Shown here in pieces: positions 53,405 through 62,649 of a stretch of DNA of 64,000 nucleotides. Source of the DNA: Marinobacter santoriniensis NKSG1 (lineage in GTDB: Bacteria > Pseudomonadota > Gammaproteobacteria > Pseudomonadales > Oleiphilaceae). Numbering within the stretch: position 1 is the first letter of the stretch; the number at the start of each line of letters is the position of its first letter. Below the pieces are notes generated by a model, which saw only the letters and a list, made by a program, of their open reading frames with translations, was not told the origin of the DNA and searched no databases. A program made the position numbers and the translations under genes. Location: positions 248,001-312,000 of the forward strand of contig NZ_APAT01000005.1 of NCBI RefSeq assembly GCF_000347775.1, given 5' to 3'.

Positions 53405-55012
53405 TTACATGCGGAACACGCCGAAGCGCGTGGGCTTCGCCGGCCGGTTCAATGTGGCTGACAGGCTCAGGGCGACCACTTCCCGGGTCTGGGCCGGGTC
53501 GATCACGCCGTCGTCCCAGAGGCGGGCGCTGGCGTAGTAGGGATGGCCCTGGTGCTCGTACTTGTCGGCGATCGGCTTCTTGAACGCCGCTTCGTCCTCC
53601 TCGCTCCAGGTTTCGCCCTTGCGCTCCAGGCCTTCACGACGCACCTGCGCCATTACGCCGGCGGCCTGTTCGCCGCCCATGACGGAGATGCGGGCGTTGG
53701 GCCACATCCACAGGAAGTCGGGGCTGTAGGCGCGGCCGCACATGCCGTAGTTGCCGGCGCCGTAGCTGCCGCCGATGAGCACGGTGATCTTGGGCACTTC
53801 GGCACAGGCGACGGCCATGACCATCTTGGCGCCGTGCTTGGCGATGCCCTCGGATTCGTACTTCTGGCCCACCATGAAGCCGGTGATGTTCTGCAGGAAC
53901 AGCAGCGGTATGTTCCGCTGGCAGCACAGTTCGATGAAGTGCGCGCCTTTCTGGGCGGACTCGCTGAACAGGATGCCGTTGTTGGCGATGATGCCCACCG
54001 GGTACCCATGGATGTGAGCAAAGCCGGTGACCAGGGTCTGGCCGTAGTAGCGTTTGAATTCGTCGAATTCGGAGCCGTCGACGATGCGGGCGATCACGTC
54101 GCGCACGTCGAACTGTTTGCGCAGGTCGGTGCCGACGATGCCGTAGATTTCTTCCGGATCGTACAGGGGCGCTTTTGGCTTCTGGACTTCCACCGGAACC
54201 GGCTTACGGCGGTTCAGGTTGGAGACGCAGCGGCGGGCAATTTCCAGGGCGTGGGCGTCGTTCTCGGCATAGTGGTCGGCGACACCGGAGATCTTGCAGT
54301 GCACGTCGGCACCGCCGAGGTCTTCGGCGCTGACCACTTCACCGGTGGCCGCTTTTACCAGCGGCGGCCCGGCCAGGAAGATGGTGCCCTGGTTGCGTAC
54401 GATGATGGATTCGTCCGCCATGGCGGGTACGTAGGCGCCACCGGCGGTACACAGGCCCATGACCACGGCGATCTGGGGAATGTCGTCGGCGGACATGCGG
54501 GCCTGGTTGTAGAAGATGCGGCCGAAGTGGTCACGATCCGGGAAAACTTCGTCCTGGCGGGGCAGGTTGGCGCCGCCGGAGTCCACCAGGTAGATGCAGG
54601 GCAGGCGGTTTTCCAGGGCGATTTCCTGGGCCCGCAGGTGTTTTTTGACGGTCAGCGGGTAGTAGCTGCCGCCTTTCACCGTGGCATCGTTGGCGATGAT
54701 CATGCACTCGGTGCCGGAGACGCGGCCCACGCCGGCCACGACGCCCGCAGCGGGGACTTCTTCATCGTAGACGTTGTAGGCGGCGAACTGGCCGATTTCG
54801 AGGAAGGGGGAGCCGTCGTCCAGGAGGCGGTTGATGCGCTCTCTCGGCAGGAGTTTGCCGCGGGCGATGTGGCGTTCCTGGTAGGAGGGGCCGCCGCCTT
54901 GCTGGATCTTGGTGACTTTTTCTCGGAGGTCCGCGACGGCTGCCGCCATGGCCTCTTTGTTGACCTGGAACTCGTCAGATCGCGGGTTGATTTTGCTTTG
55001 GAGTATGGTCAT
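53405..55012 (-). CDS. liuB: methylcrotonyl-CoA carboxylase carboxyltransferase beta subunit
   Basis: 535 residues, the crotonase-like carboxyltransferase subunit with two lobes. Visible are [19 protein letters not shown] and [17 protein letters not shown] with [10 protein letters not shown], typical of acyl-CoA carboxylases. The start at 55012 ([15 protein letters not shown]) is preferred over the ATG five codons upstream, because GGAAG is well spaced and family members begin this way. It pairs with LiuD. It is separated from liuA by 175 bp carrying a large hairpin. Confidence 0.95.
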   Translation of the reverse strand: MTILQSKINPRSDEFQVNKEAMAAAVADLREKVTKIQQGGGPSYQERHIARGKLLPRERINRLLDDGSPFLEIGQFAAYNVYDEEVPAAGVVAGVGRVSGTECMIIANDATVKGGSYYPLTVKKHLRAQEIALENRLPCIYLVDSGGANLPRQDEVFPDRDHFGRIFYNQARMSADDIPQIAVVMGLCTAGGAYVPAMADESIIVRNQGTIFLAGPPLVKAATGEVVSAEDLGGADVHCKISGVADHYAENDAHALEIARRCVSNLNRRKPVPVEVQKPKAPLYDPEEIYGIVGTDLRKQFDVRDVIARIVDGSEFDEFKRYYGQTLVTGFAHIHGYPVGIIANNGILFSESAQKGAHFIELCCQRNIPLLFLQNITGFMVGQKYESEGIAKHGAKMVMAVACAEVPKITVLIGGSYGAGNYGMCGRAYSPDFLWMWPNARISVMGGEQAAGVMAQVRREGLERKGETWSEEDEAAFKKPIADKYEHQGHPYYASARLWDDGVIDPAQTREVVALSLSATLNRPAKPTRFGVFRM

Positions 55013-55051
55013 AAGTCTGACTTCCATGCATTCGGGGGCATCGGGCCTGGC

Positions 55052-55141
55052 GGCGGGGCGGTCCGGGAACCGCTACGAGCACATCCATGTGCGCTTGTTT
55101 CAGGCCGTCCTTGGCCTTCCACATTCCCGGACCGCCCCGCC
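55052..55141. repeat. large inverted repeat between liuA and liuB
   Basis: Perfect 18-bp arms lie at 55052-55069 and 55124-55141. They extend outward to about 27 bp with two mismatches. The 54-bp inside includes GCACAT-cc-ATGTGC (55079-55092). It lies in the only long gap of the liu operon. Such an element could stabilise the upstream or downstream mRNA part, attenuate transcription, or be a copy of a dispersed repeat. Confidence 0.7.
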
Positions 55142-55202
55142 ACCAGACCCTCGTCATACATTGGGTGCTGGCATCCGCTCAGGAGCGGTGTTCTTCAGCA
55201 AA

Positions 55203-56369
55203 TTACTTGTTTAGGAACAGCTCGCGACCGATCAGCATGCGGCGGATTTCGGACGTGCCGGCACCGATTTCGTACAGCTTGGCATCCCGCAGCAGGCGGC
55301 CTGTCGGGTATTCGTTGATGTAGCCGTTACCGCCGAGCAGCTGGATGGCGTCCAGGGCCAGTTTGGTGGCCATTTCGGCAGAGTAGAGGATGGCGCCGGC
55401 AGCGTCCTTGCGGGTGGTTTCGCCGCGGTCGGCGGACTGGGCCACCATGTAGACGTAGGACTTCGCGGTGTTCATCCAGGTGTACATGTCAGCGACTTTG
55501 CCCTGGACCAGTTCGAACTCGCCGATGGCCTGGCCGAACTGTTTACGCTCGCGGATGTAGGGGACGACGACGTCCATTGCGGCCTGCATGATGCCCAGCG
55601 GGCCGCCGGAAAGGACGAGGCGTTCGTAATCGAGGCCGCTCATCAGGACGCGGGCACCGCCGCCCAGCTCACCCAGGATGTTTTCCTTGGGCACTTTGCA
55701 GTCCTGGAAGACCAGTTCACAGGTGTTGGAGCCGCGCATGCCCAGTTTGTCCAGCTTCTGGTGACGGCTGAAGCCCGGGTAGTCGCGCTCGACGATGAAG
55801 GCGGTGACGCCTTTGGAGCCGCCCTTGGGGTCGGTCTTGGCGTAGATCACGTAGGTGTGCGCGTCCGGTCCGTTGGTGATCCACATCTTGTTGCCGTTTA
55901 GAACGTAGTGGTCGCCTTCGTCGCGGGCGTGCAGTTTCATGGAGATGACGTCGGAACCGGCGTTGGGCTCGGACATGGCGAGGGCACCGATGTGTTCGCC
56001 GCTGACCAGCTTGGGCAGGTATTTCTGCTTCTGTTCTTCGGTGCCGTTGCGGTGAATCTGGTTCACACACAGGTTGGAGTGGGCACCGTAGGAGAGGCCG
56101 ACGGAGGCGGAGGCGCGGCTGATTTCTTCCATCGCGATGACGTGGGCAACGTAACCCATGTCAGACCCGCCGTATTCTTCCTTCACGGTAATACCCAGCA
56201 GGCCCATGTCGCCCATTTTCCGCCACAGGTCCATGGGGAATTCGTTGTTGCGGTCGATTTCCTCGGCACGGGGCGCGATTTCAGACGCGGCAAATCCGTT
56301 CACCTGCTCGCGCAGCATGTCGAGGGTTTCGCCGAGACCGAAATTGAGCTCTGAGTATTGTGATTTCAT
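55203..56369 (-). CDS. liuA: isovaleryl-CoA dehydrogenase
   Basis: 388 residues, FAD acyl-CoA dehydrogenase that oxidises isovaleryl-CoA in leucine breakdown. Visible are [44 protein letters not shown], the isovaleryl-specific [17 protein letters not shown] with the catalytic Glu, and [32 protein letters not shown] near the end. It follows liuR by 44 bp on the same strand. Confidence 0.95.
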   Translation of the reverse strand: MKSQYSELNFGLGETLDMLREQVNGFAASEIAPRAEEIDRNNEFPMDLWRKMGDMGLLGITVKEEYGGSDMGYVAHVIAMEEISRASASVGLSYGAHSNLCVNQIHRNGTEEQKQKYLPKLVSGEHIGALAMSEPNAGSDVISMKLHARDEGDHYVLNGNKMWITNGPDAHTYVIYAKTDPKGGSKGVTAFIVERDYPGFSRHQKLDKLGMRGSNTCELVFQDCKVPKENILGELGGGARVLMSGLDYERLVLSGGPLGIMQAAMDVVVPYIRERKQFGQAIGEFELVQGKVADMYTWMNTAKSYVYMVAQSADRGETTRKDAAGAILYSAEMATKLALDAIQLLGGNGYINEYPTGRLLRDAKLYEIGAGTSEIRRMLIGRELFLNK

Positions 56370-56413
56370 GGTTGCCTACCTTAGTCGTTTGCAAGCGTGG
56401 TATTGGGTCACCG

Positions 56414-56860
56414 TCACCGCGAGGTAACGGCTTCTTCTCTGTCCGGGTTGGCGACGGCCTGCGCTTCTTTTTTCTCCTGCAGGTCGGCCAGTGCTTCGCG
56501 GCATCGGGCTTCGGCGGTGTCCATTTCCATTTCCGCCTGGGCGATGTCGTTCTTCTGTTGTTCCAGTTGTTCCCGTCGGGCTTCGAGTATTTCCAGCATC
56601 TTCAGAAGCTGCTTTTCGTTGCCGGTCAGGGTTTCGTCCCAGAGATCGAACAGTTCTTTGGTTTCCGCCAGGGAGAAGCCCATGCGCTTGCCCCGGAGGA
56701 TCAGCTTGAGACGAACCCGGTCCTTGGTACTGAAGATGCGGGTCTGGCCGCGCCGTGTCGGCTTGAGCAGGCCCTGGTCCTCGTAGAACCGGATGCTTCG
56801 GGTTGTCACATCGAACTCCTGTGAGAGTTCGCTGATGCTGAACGATCGTTTCTCGGACAT
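56414..56860 (-). CDS. liuR: MerR-family regulator of the liu genes
   Basis: 148 residues: N-terminal MerR helix-turn-helix (ISELSQEFDVTTRSIRFYEDQGLLKPTRRG, in part), a long coiled-coil dimer helix and an acidic-basic tail. LiuR regulators of Proteobacteria sit at the head of liuABCDE and bind an inverted repeat like the one 36 bp upstream. Its ligand is probably a branched-chain acyl-CoA or related thioester. It lacks the cysteines of metal-sensing MerR proteins, apart from one Cys in the C-terminal half. Confidence 0.92.
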   Translation of the reverse strand: MSEKRSFSISELSQEFDVTTRSIRFYEDQGLLKPTRRGQTRIFSTKDRVRLKLILRGKRMGFSLAETKELFDLWDETLTGNEKQLLKMLEILEARREQLEQQKNDIAQAEMEMDTAEARCREALADLQEKKEAQAVANPDREEAVTSR

Positions 56861-56895
56861 GGCGGTTTTCCTTTTTCGACTAAGGTTAGATAAAG

Positions 56896-56911
56896 TTTAC
56901 GTAAACGTAAA
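56896..56911. promoter_or_regulatory. LiuR box upstream of liuR
   Basis: TTTACGT-aa-ACGTAAA, 16 bp, 7-bp arms around 2 bases, 36 bp before the liuR start. On the minus strand it is followed by AACTTTATC and then TAACCT, which could be a -10 element at 17-bp spacing from TTTACG. The same box plus AACTTTATC recurs before the acyl-CoA synthetase at 58695. Confidence 0.75.
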
Positions 56912-57054
56912 GTAGTTTTCCGGGACGAATCGATGATTTTCGACAACCGGAAAGCGGCTCGCCGATGAAATTCAAAAATGGTGCGGGGATTGTACCAGTG
57001 AGGGGCGGGGCCTGTGTGAGGGCTGGTTTTCAGGTTGGGCCTTTCGACGTGGTG

Positions 57055-57091
57055 TGCCTGCAGACAGATTTCGTCGACGGATCTGCAGGCA
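57055..57091 (-). terminator. terminator after the acyl-CoA synthetase gene
   Basis: TGCCTGCAGA (57055-57064) and TCTGCAGGCA (57082-57091) form a perfect 10-bp stem with a 17-base loop, 27 bp past the synthetase stop. There is no clear U-run, so it may be a weak or Rho-assisted terminator. The rest of the 257-bp gap holds only the liuR promoter and its box. Confidence 0.5.
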
Positions 57092-57117
57092 TCACCGGAT
57101 GATCTGGATCATCTATA

Positions 57118-58695
57118 TCACGAGAAGGTTTCCCTCAGTTTTCGCTTGAGAAGTTTGCCGGCGGTGTTCTTCGGCAGCTCATCGACAAACCGGACCTGTT
57201 TGGGAATCTTGAAGCTGGCCAGGTTGGCGCGGGCGTGGGCCAGCAGGCTGTCGGCGTCTTGCGGTTGCCCCTCGCGAACCACAACCACGGCACAGATGGC
57301 TTCGATCCATTTGTCGTCCGGCACGCCGATGACGGCCACTTCGGCCACGGATTCGTGCTGGTACAGCACTTCCTCGACGTCGCGACTGGCGACCAGCACG
57401 CCGCCGGTGTTCACCACGTCCTTGATGCGGTCCACGATGTAGAAGTAGCCCTCGGCATCGCGGTAACCCAGATCCCCCGAGTGGAACCAGCCATTTTTGA
57501 AGGCTTCGGCAGTGGCTTCGGGCTTGTCCCAGTAACCCACCATCAGTTGCGGCGACCGGTGGACCAGTTCGCCATGTTCGCCGGGGCCACAGTCGTTGCC
57601 GGTTACCGGGTCCACCACACGGGTCATCACGGTCTGGATCGGGCGACCGGCGGAGGCGGGTCGGTCAGCGTGTTCTTCCGGGCGAAGCACGGTGGCGAGC
57701 GGGGCGATTTCGCTCTGTCCGTAGCAGTTGTAAAGGCCGGCGCCGGGCAGCCGTTCCCCCAGTTCCTTTGCCACCTGTGTGGGCATGATGGAGGCGCCGT
57801 AGTAGAGCTTTTCCATGTGCTGGAGCTGACCGCTGTCGAAGGTATGGTGCCGGAGCAGGCCAATCCAGACGGTGGGTGGCGCAAAGAAGGCGTTGAGCTG
57901 TTCCCGGGCAAGCAGGTCGAGGATGGTGTCCGGGGTTGGCGTATCAATGAGCCGGCTGTAGCCCCCGGTCAGAAGCATGGGCATGGTAAACACGTGCATC
58001 TGCGCCGAGTGATAGAGCGGCAGTGCTGCCAGGGAGCGGTCGGTGGGGCGGATGTCCAGGTGGTACTGGCAGGCACCGTACTCGGCGAGCAGGGATCGGT
58101 GGGTATGCATCGCACCCTTGGGGTCGGAAGTGGTGCCGGAGGTATAGAGGATCTGGACGACATCCGTATCCCGAAGTTCCAGTTCCGGTGCGGTGTCTTC
58201 ACCGTCACCGCTTGCCATGTTCAGGATGTCGTTCCCCTCATCGCTGCCGTGAAGCCGGCCCGTGATATCGGGGGTGGCCCGGTCCCTGACCGCTTGGGCC
58301 TGGGCTTCGAGGTCCGGATCGCAGAACAGGGCCCGGGCGCCGGACTGGTTGAGAATGTAGGCGAGTTCGTTCTCCACCAGTGCGTAGTTGACCGGCACGT
58401 GGATCAGGCCGGCCTTGGTGCAGGCCAGCCAGAGCAGCAGGTAGGCGTCGGAGTTCTTGCCGTAGGCGGCTACCCGATCGCCCGGTTGCAGGCCGAGATC
58501 GAGCAGGCGATGGGCCAGGCGGTTGCTGGCGGTGTTCATGTCAGAGAAGGTCCACTGGCGATCCCTGAACGTTAATGCGATCCGGTCCTGGTGATCGGCG
58601 GCAGACCGGGCCAGGGCGTCGCCGATGGTGTTGCGGAGGGCCCGCTGGATGTCCGTTGTGGTTTCTGTGGCATTGGCAATACTGGCGTCTTGCAT
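57118..58695 (-). CDS. AMP-dependent acyl-CoA synthetase divergent from the SDR operon
   Basis: 525 residues. AMP-binding motif YTSGTTSDPKGAMHTH, YNCYGQSEIAPLAT, GWFHSGDLGYRDAEGY and the end KNTAGKLLKRKLRE. It activates a carboxylic acid, perhaps a branched or medium acid. ATG at 58695 is preferred over an in-frame start 51 bp upstream because CGAGG is well spaced. It is divergent from the SDR gene, sharing a LiuR box in a 197-bp gap, so it is probably a LiuR-regulated acid activator. Confidence 0.92.
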   Translation of the reverse strand: MQDASIANATETTTDIQRALRNTIGDALARSAADHQDRIALTFRDRQWTFSDMNTASNRLAHRLLDLGLQPGDRVAAYGKNSDAYLLLWLACTKAGLIHVPVNYALVENELAYILNQSGARALFCDPDLEAQAQAVRDRATPDITGRLHGSDEGNDILNMASGDGEDTAPELELRDTDVVQILYTSGTTSDPKGAMHTHRSLLAEYGACQYHLDIRPTDRSLAALPLYHSAQMHVFTMPMLLTGGYSRLIDTPTPDTILDLLAREQLNAFFAPPTVWIGLLRHHTFDSGQLQHMEKLYYGASIMPTQVAKELGERLPGAGLYNCYGQSEIAPLATVLRPEEHADRPASAGRPIQTVMTRVVDPVTGNDCGPGEHGELVHRSPQLMVGYWDKPEATAEAFKNGWFHSGDLGYRDAEGYFYIVDRIKDVVNTGGVLVASRDVEEVLYQHESVAEVAVIGVPDDKWIEAICAVVVVREGQPQDADSLLAHARANLASFKIPKQVRFVDELPKNTAGKLLKRKLRETFS

Positions 58696-58824
58696 GAGCG
58701 ACCTCGGTTGATTGTTGTTATCAGGGGGCAGCGTTCCGGGTTGCACGGTGCCCTGATGTCTATCTGAATGTAGACGAGTGAGGCGGACAATGCCGTTTCC
58801 TTTTTGTCTCCTAATTCGATAAAG

Positions 58825-58840
58825 TTGACGTTAACGTAAA
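58825..58840. promoter_or_regulatory. LiuR box in the divergent synthetase/SDR promoter
   Basis: TTGACGT-ta-ACGTAAA, 16 bp, 15 of 16 bases as in a dyad of TTTACGT type and closely matching the box before liuR. It lies between the acyl-CoA synthetase and the SDR operon. On the minus strand it continues as AACTTTATC like the other box, so the synthetase side is the better match for a copied promoter design. Confidence 0.7.
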
Positions 58841-58892
58841 GGTGGGCCTGCATGCGAATCGGGCCCTGCGCCGTTCCTTATGGGAGAAAACG

Positions 58893-59654
58893 ATGGATTT
58901 CAATAACGTACCAGCGATTGTCACAGGTGGAGCATCCGGACTGGGTGAGGGCGCCGCAAGAGCGCTGGCTGCCGCTGGCTGCAAGGTCGCCATCCTGGAT
59001 GTCCAGAAAGAGCAGGGTGAAAAGGTGGCAGCCGATATAGGCGGGATCTTCCTGTACTGCGATGTCAGCTCACCGGACAGCGCCGAAGCCGCCGTCACCG
59101 CCGCCCGCGAAGCGCACGGTCCCTGTGGCATTGCGGTGAGCTGCGCAGGTATTGCGCCGGCGTCCAAGATCCTCGGCCGTGAGGGCGTGATGCCGCTGGA
59201 AAAGTTCAGCAAGGTCATCGAGGTGAACCTGATTGGTACCTTCAACATCCTTCGCCTGGCGGCGGCGGACATGGCAACACGTGAGCCAAACGCCGACGGC
59301 GAACGGGGCGTGATCATCAATACCGCGTCCGTAGCTGCGTACGAGGGCCAGATCGGACAGGCTGCCTACAGCGCTTCCAAAGGCGGTGTGGTGTCCCTGA
59401 CGTTGCAGTCGGCCCGTGAACTGGCCCGCGAAGGCATCCGGGTAAATACCATCGCGCCGGGCATCTTCATGACGCCCATGATGGCGGGTATGCCCCAGGA
59501 AGTTCAGGACAGCCTGGCGGCCACGCTGCCGTTCCCGAAACGCCTCGGCAAGCCGGAGGAGTTCGGCATGATGGTGGATCAGATGGTGCGCAATCCGATC
59601 CTCAACGGTGAGGTGATCCGCCTCGACTGCGCCCTGCGTATGGCGCCGAAATAA
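58893..59654 (+). CDS. SDR dehydrogenase, HSD10-like 3-hydroxyacyl-CoA type
   Basis: 253 residues. NAD(P) motif VTGGASGLGEG, NTASVAAYEGQIG and the catalytic YSASKGG; the substrate loop and PGIFMTPMM fit the HSD17B10-like 3-hydroxy-2-methylbutyryl-CoA dehydrogenases of isoleucine degradation. ATG at 58893 follows GGGAG. First gene of an SDR - acyl-CoA dehydrogenase - thiolase operon, which looks like the isoleucine or short-chain beta-oxidation branch. Confidence 0.88.
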   Translation: MDFNNVPAIVTGGASGLGEGAARALAAAGCKVAILDVQKEQGEKVAADIGGIFLYCDVSSPDSAEAAVTAAREAHGPCGIAVSCAGIAPASKILGREGVMPLEKFSKVIEVNLIGTFNILRLAAADMATREPNADGERGVIINTASVAAYEGQIGQAAYSASKGGVVSLTLQSARELAREGIRVNTIAPGIFMTPMMAGMPQEVQDSLAATLPFPKRLGKPEEFGMMVDQMVRNPILNGEVIRLDCALRMAPK

Positions 59655-59678
59655 CGCATTCAACAGCAGGTGAGCATA

Positions 59679-60830
59679 ATGACCAACCCTGTCGATCAAG
59701 AAGAACTGGGCCTGTTCCGGGACTCTGTCATCAAGGCCCTGGAAACCGAAGTGGCGCCAAGCTACGAAGCCTGGGAGAAATCCGGCATCGTGCCCCGTGA
59801 GCTCTGGAACACGCTGGGTAACGCGGGCATGTTGTGTGTGGACGTGCCGGAAGATTTCGGCGGTTGTGGCGCTCCGTTCCAGTATTCGGTCGTCGTCGGC
59901 GAAGAGCTGGCCCGCCTGGGATTCGGCGCGCTTTCCACCAACGTGATGGTGCACTCGGACATTGTGGCGCCGTACCTGAGCCACATCGGCAACGACGAGC
60001 AGAAACAGCAGTGGCTGCCGAAGATGGTTTCCGGCGAGGCCGTCGGTGCCATCGCCATGACCGAACCGGGTGCCGGCAGTGATCTGCAGGCCATCCGCAC
60101 CAGTGCGGTGAAAGATGGCGACGAGTACATCCTGAACGGATCAAAAACCTTCATCACCAATGGCCAGCACGCCGACATGGTGATCGTGGCCGCGAAAACC
60201 GATCCGAGCGCCGGGGCCAGGGGCATCAGCCTGTTCCTGGTGGATACCTCACTGCCCGGATTCAGCCGGGGTCGGAACCTGGACAAGATCGGACAGCATT
60301 CGGGGGACACCTCCGAGCTGTTCTTCTCGGACATGCGCATTCCGGCTTCTGCATTGCTCGGTGAGGAAGGTCAGGGTTTCGTGTACCTGATGCGCGAACT
60401 GCCCCGGGAACGCCTGGTGATCGGCGCGCTGGGTGTGGCCGCCGCGCGGGGCTCCCTGGACATGACCGTCACCTACACGCAGGAACGGGAACTGTTCGGC
60501 CAGAAGCTGTCACAGCTCCAGAATACCCGTTTCGAAATCGCCCGCATGGAAACCGATTACCGGGTAAACAAGGCCTTTGTCGATCAGTGCATCCGGGAAT
60601 ACGAAGAAGGCAAGCTCGATGCGCCGACCGCGTCCATGGCCAAGTACAGCGCCACGGAAATGCAGTGCCGGGTTGCGGATGGCTGTCTTCAGCTGTTCGG
60701 TGGTTATGGTTACACCACCGAGTACCCGATCTCCCGGAACTTTATCGACGCCCGTGTTCAGCGCATCTATGGCGGCACGTCCGAAGTCATGAAAGAAATC
60801 ATTGCCCGCTCGGTCCTGGGCCGGGCGTAA
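59679..60830 (+). CDS. acyl-CoA dehydrogenase
   Basis: 383 residues, FAD acyl-CoA dehydrogenase. Visible are AIAMTEPGAGSDLQAI, KTFITNGQHADMV, QLFGGYGYTTEYPISRNFIDARVQRIYGGTSEVMKE with the catalytic Glu in the C-terminal GGTSE segment, as in short- and medium-chain or 2-methyl-branched enzymes. ATG at 59679 has CAGGTGAG ahead. Different from LiuA, whose catalytic Glu lies elsewhere, so it serves another acyl-CoA, perhaps 2-methylbutyryl- or isobutyryl-CoA. Confidence 0.92.
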   Translation: MTNPVDQEELGLFRDSVIKALETEVAPSYEAWEKSGIVPRELWNTLGNAGMLCVDVPEDFGGCGAPFQYSVVVGEELARLGFGALSTNVMVHSDIVAPYLSHIGNDEQKQQWLPKMVSGEAVGAIAMTEPGAGSDLQAIRTSAVKDGDEYILNGSKTFITNGQHADMVIVAAKTDPSAGARGISLFLVDTSLPGFSRGRNLDKIGQHSGDTSELFFSDMRIPASALLGEEGQGFVYLMRELPRERLVIGALGVAAARGSLDMTVTYTQERELFGQKLSQLQNTRFEIARMETDYRVNKAFVDQCIREYEEGKLDAPTASMAKYSATEMQCRVADGCLQLFGGYGYTTEYPISRNFIDARVQRIYGGTSEVMKEIIARSVLGRA

Positions 60831-60850
60831 CGAATTGAACGAGGTTGGTT

Positions 60851-62032
<1,182 letters not shown>

Positions 62033-62075
62033 CCGTGGTCTCAGAGTTCTGACCTAGCCTGCCGGTTTGGGGGCG

Positions 62076-62169
62076 GGTCAGGGGGTGGGGGTACCTTTTC
62101 TTCTGGAAAAGAACTCGCTGCGCTCAGGCATCTTTTCCTTGCCAGAAAAGGTACCCCCACCCCCTGACC
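62076..62169. repeat. nested inverted repeat 1 after the thiolase gene
   Basis: Perfect 26-bp outer arms (62076-62101 and 62144-62169) enclose a 42-bp middle with its own stem GGAAAAGA / TCTTTTCC (62105-62112 and 62131-62138). It follows the thiolase stop by 43 bp and could be its terminator. The inner core, read on the minus strand, nearly equals that of the second repeat. Confidence 0.75.
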
Positions 62170-62244
62170 GACAGAACAGGTTCAGATAGGCCAGGAAAAG
62201 AATCTGGTCATTCCGGAGATATAACTGCCAGATGATGACGGGCA

Positions 62245-62327
62245 CGGGGCAGTAGGGCATTGTTCGCCAGAAAAAGATGTCTGAGCGAAGCGAGTTCTTT
62301 TTCCAAGAAGAATGCCCTACTGCCCCG
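62245..62327. repeat. nested inverted repeat 2 after the thiolase gene
   Basis: Perfect 17-bp outer arms (62245-62261 and 62311-62327) with unrelated sequence to the first element, enclosing GAAAAAGA / TCTTTTTC (62270-62277, 62296-62303) around TGTCTGAGCGAAGCGAGT. It lies 47 bp before the ilvM-like gene's stop. Together the two elements fill most of the 341-bp gap; nothing else is recognisable in it. Confidence 0.75.
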
Positions 62328-62373
62328 GGACCAGCCCCCAATCCCCGCAGGCTAGGAGCCAAGCCAGAAACGA

Positions 62374-62649
62374 TTACGCACTTCGCGACTGAAGCACCCC
62401 GCCGTCAAGAACAACCTCCGCCACGGTATGCAGTTTCTCCAACTGTGACTGCAACATCCCGATGGGGCGGGCGCCTTCCAGGGTGAGGGCGATGTCCAGC
62501 TCTCCATCGACGCTTTCCATGCTCATCCGGGCGATCCGGAAGCCGCGAATGCGCACCACCTGGCACAGCCGCTCCAGTGCTGCGGCCTCGTGGGCCATGC
62601 GGCAGTTCAGGGTATAGCTTGGCATTGATGAGGGGGATTGAGGCTTCAT
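62374..62649 (-). CDS. ilvM: acetolactate synthase small subunit (IlvM-like ACT domain)
   Basis: 91 residues: one ACT domain with YTLNCRMAHEAAALERLCQVVRIRGFRIARM and GELDIALTLEG, shown here in part, typical of the short IlvM-type regulatory subunit rather than the longer IlvN/IlvH. Its first 4 bp overlap the large subunit's stop. It modulates acetohydroxyacid synthase. The gene lies at the 3' end of a minus-strand ilv operon. Confidence 0.85.
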   Translation of the reverse strand: MKPQSPSSMPSYTLNCRMAHEAAALERLCQVVRIRGFRIARMSMESVDGELDIALTLEGARPIGMLQSQLEKLHTVAEVVLDGGVLQSRSA

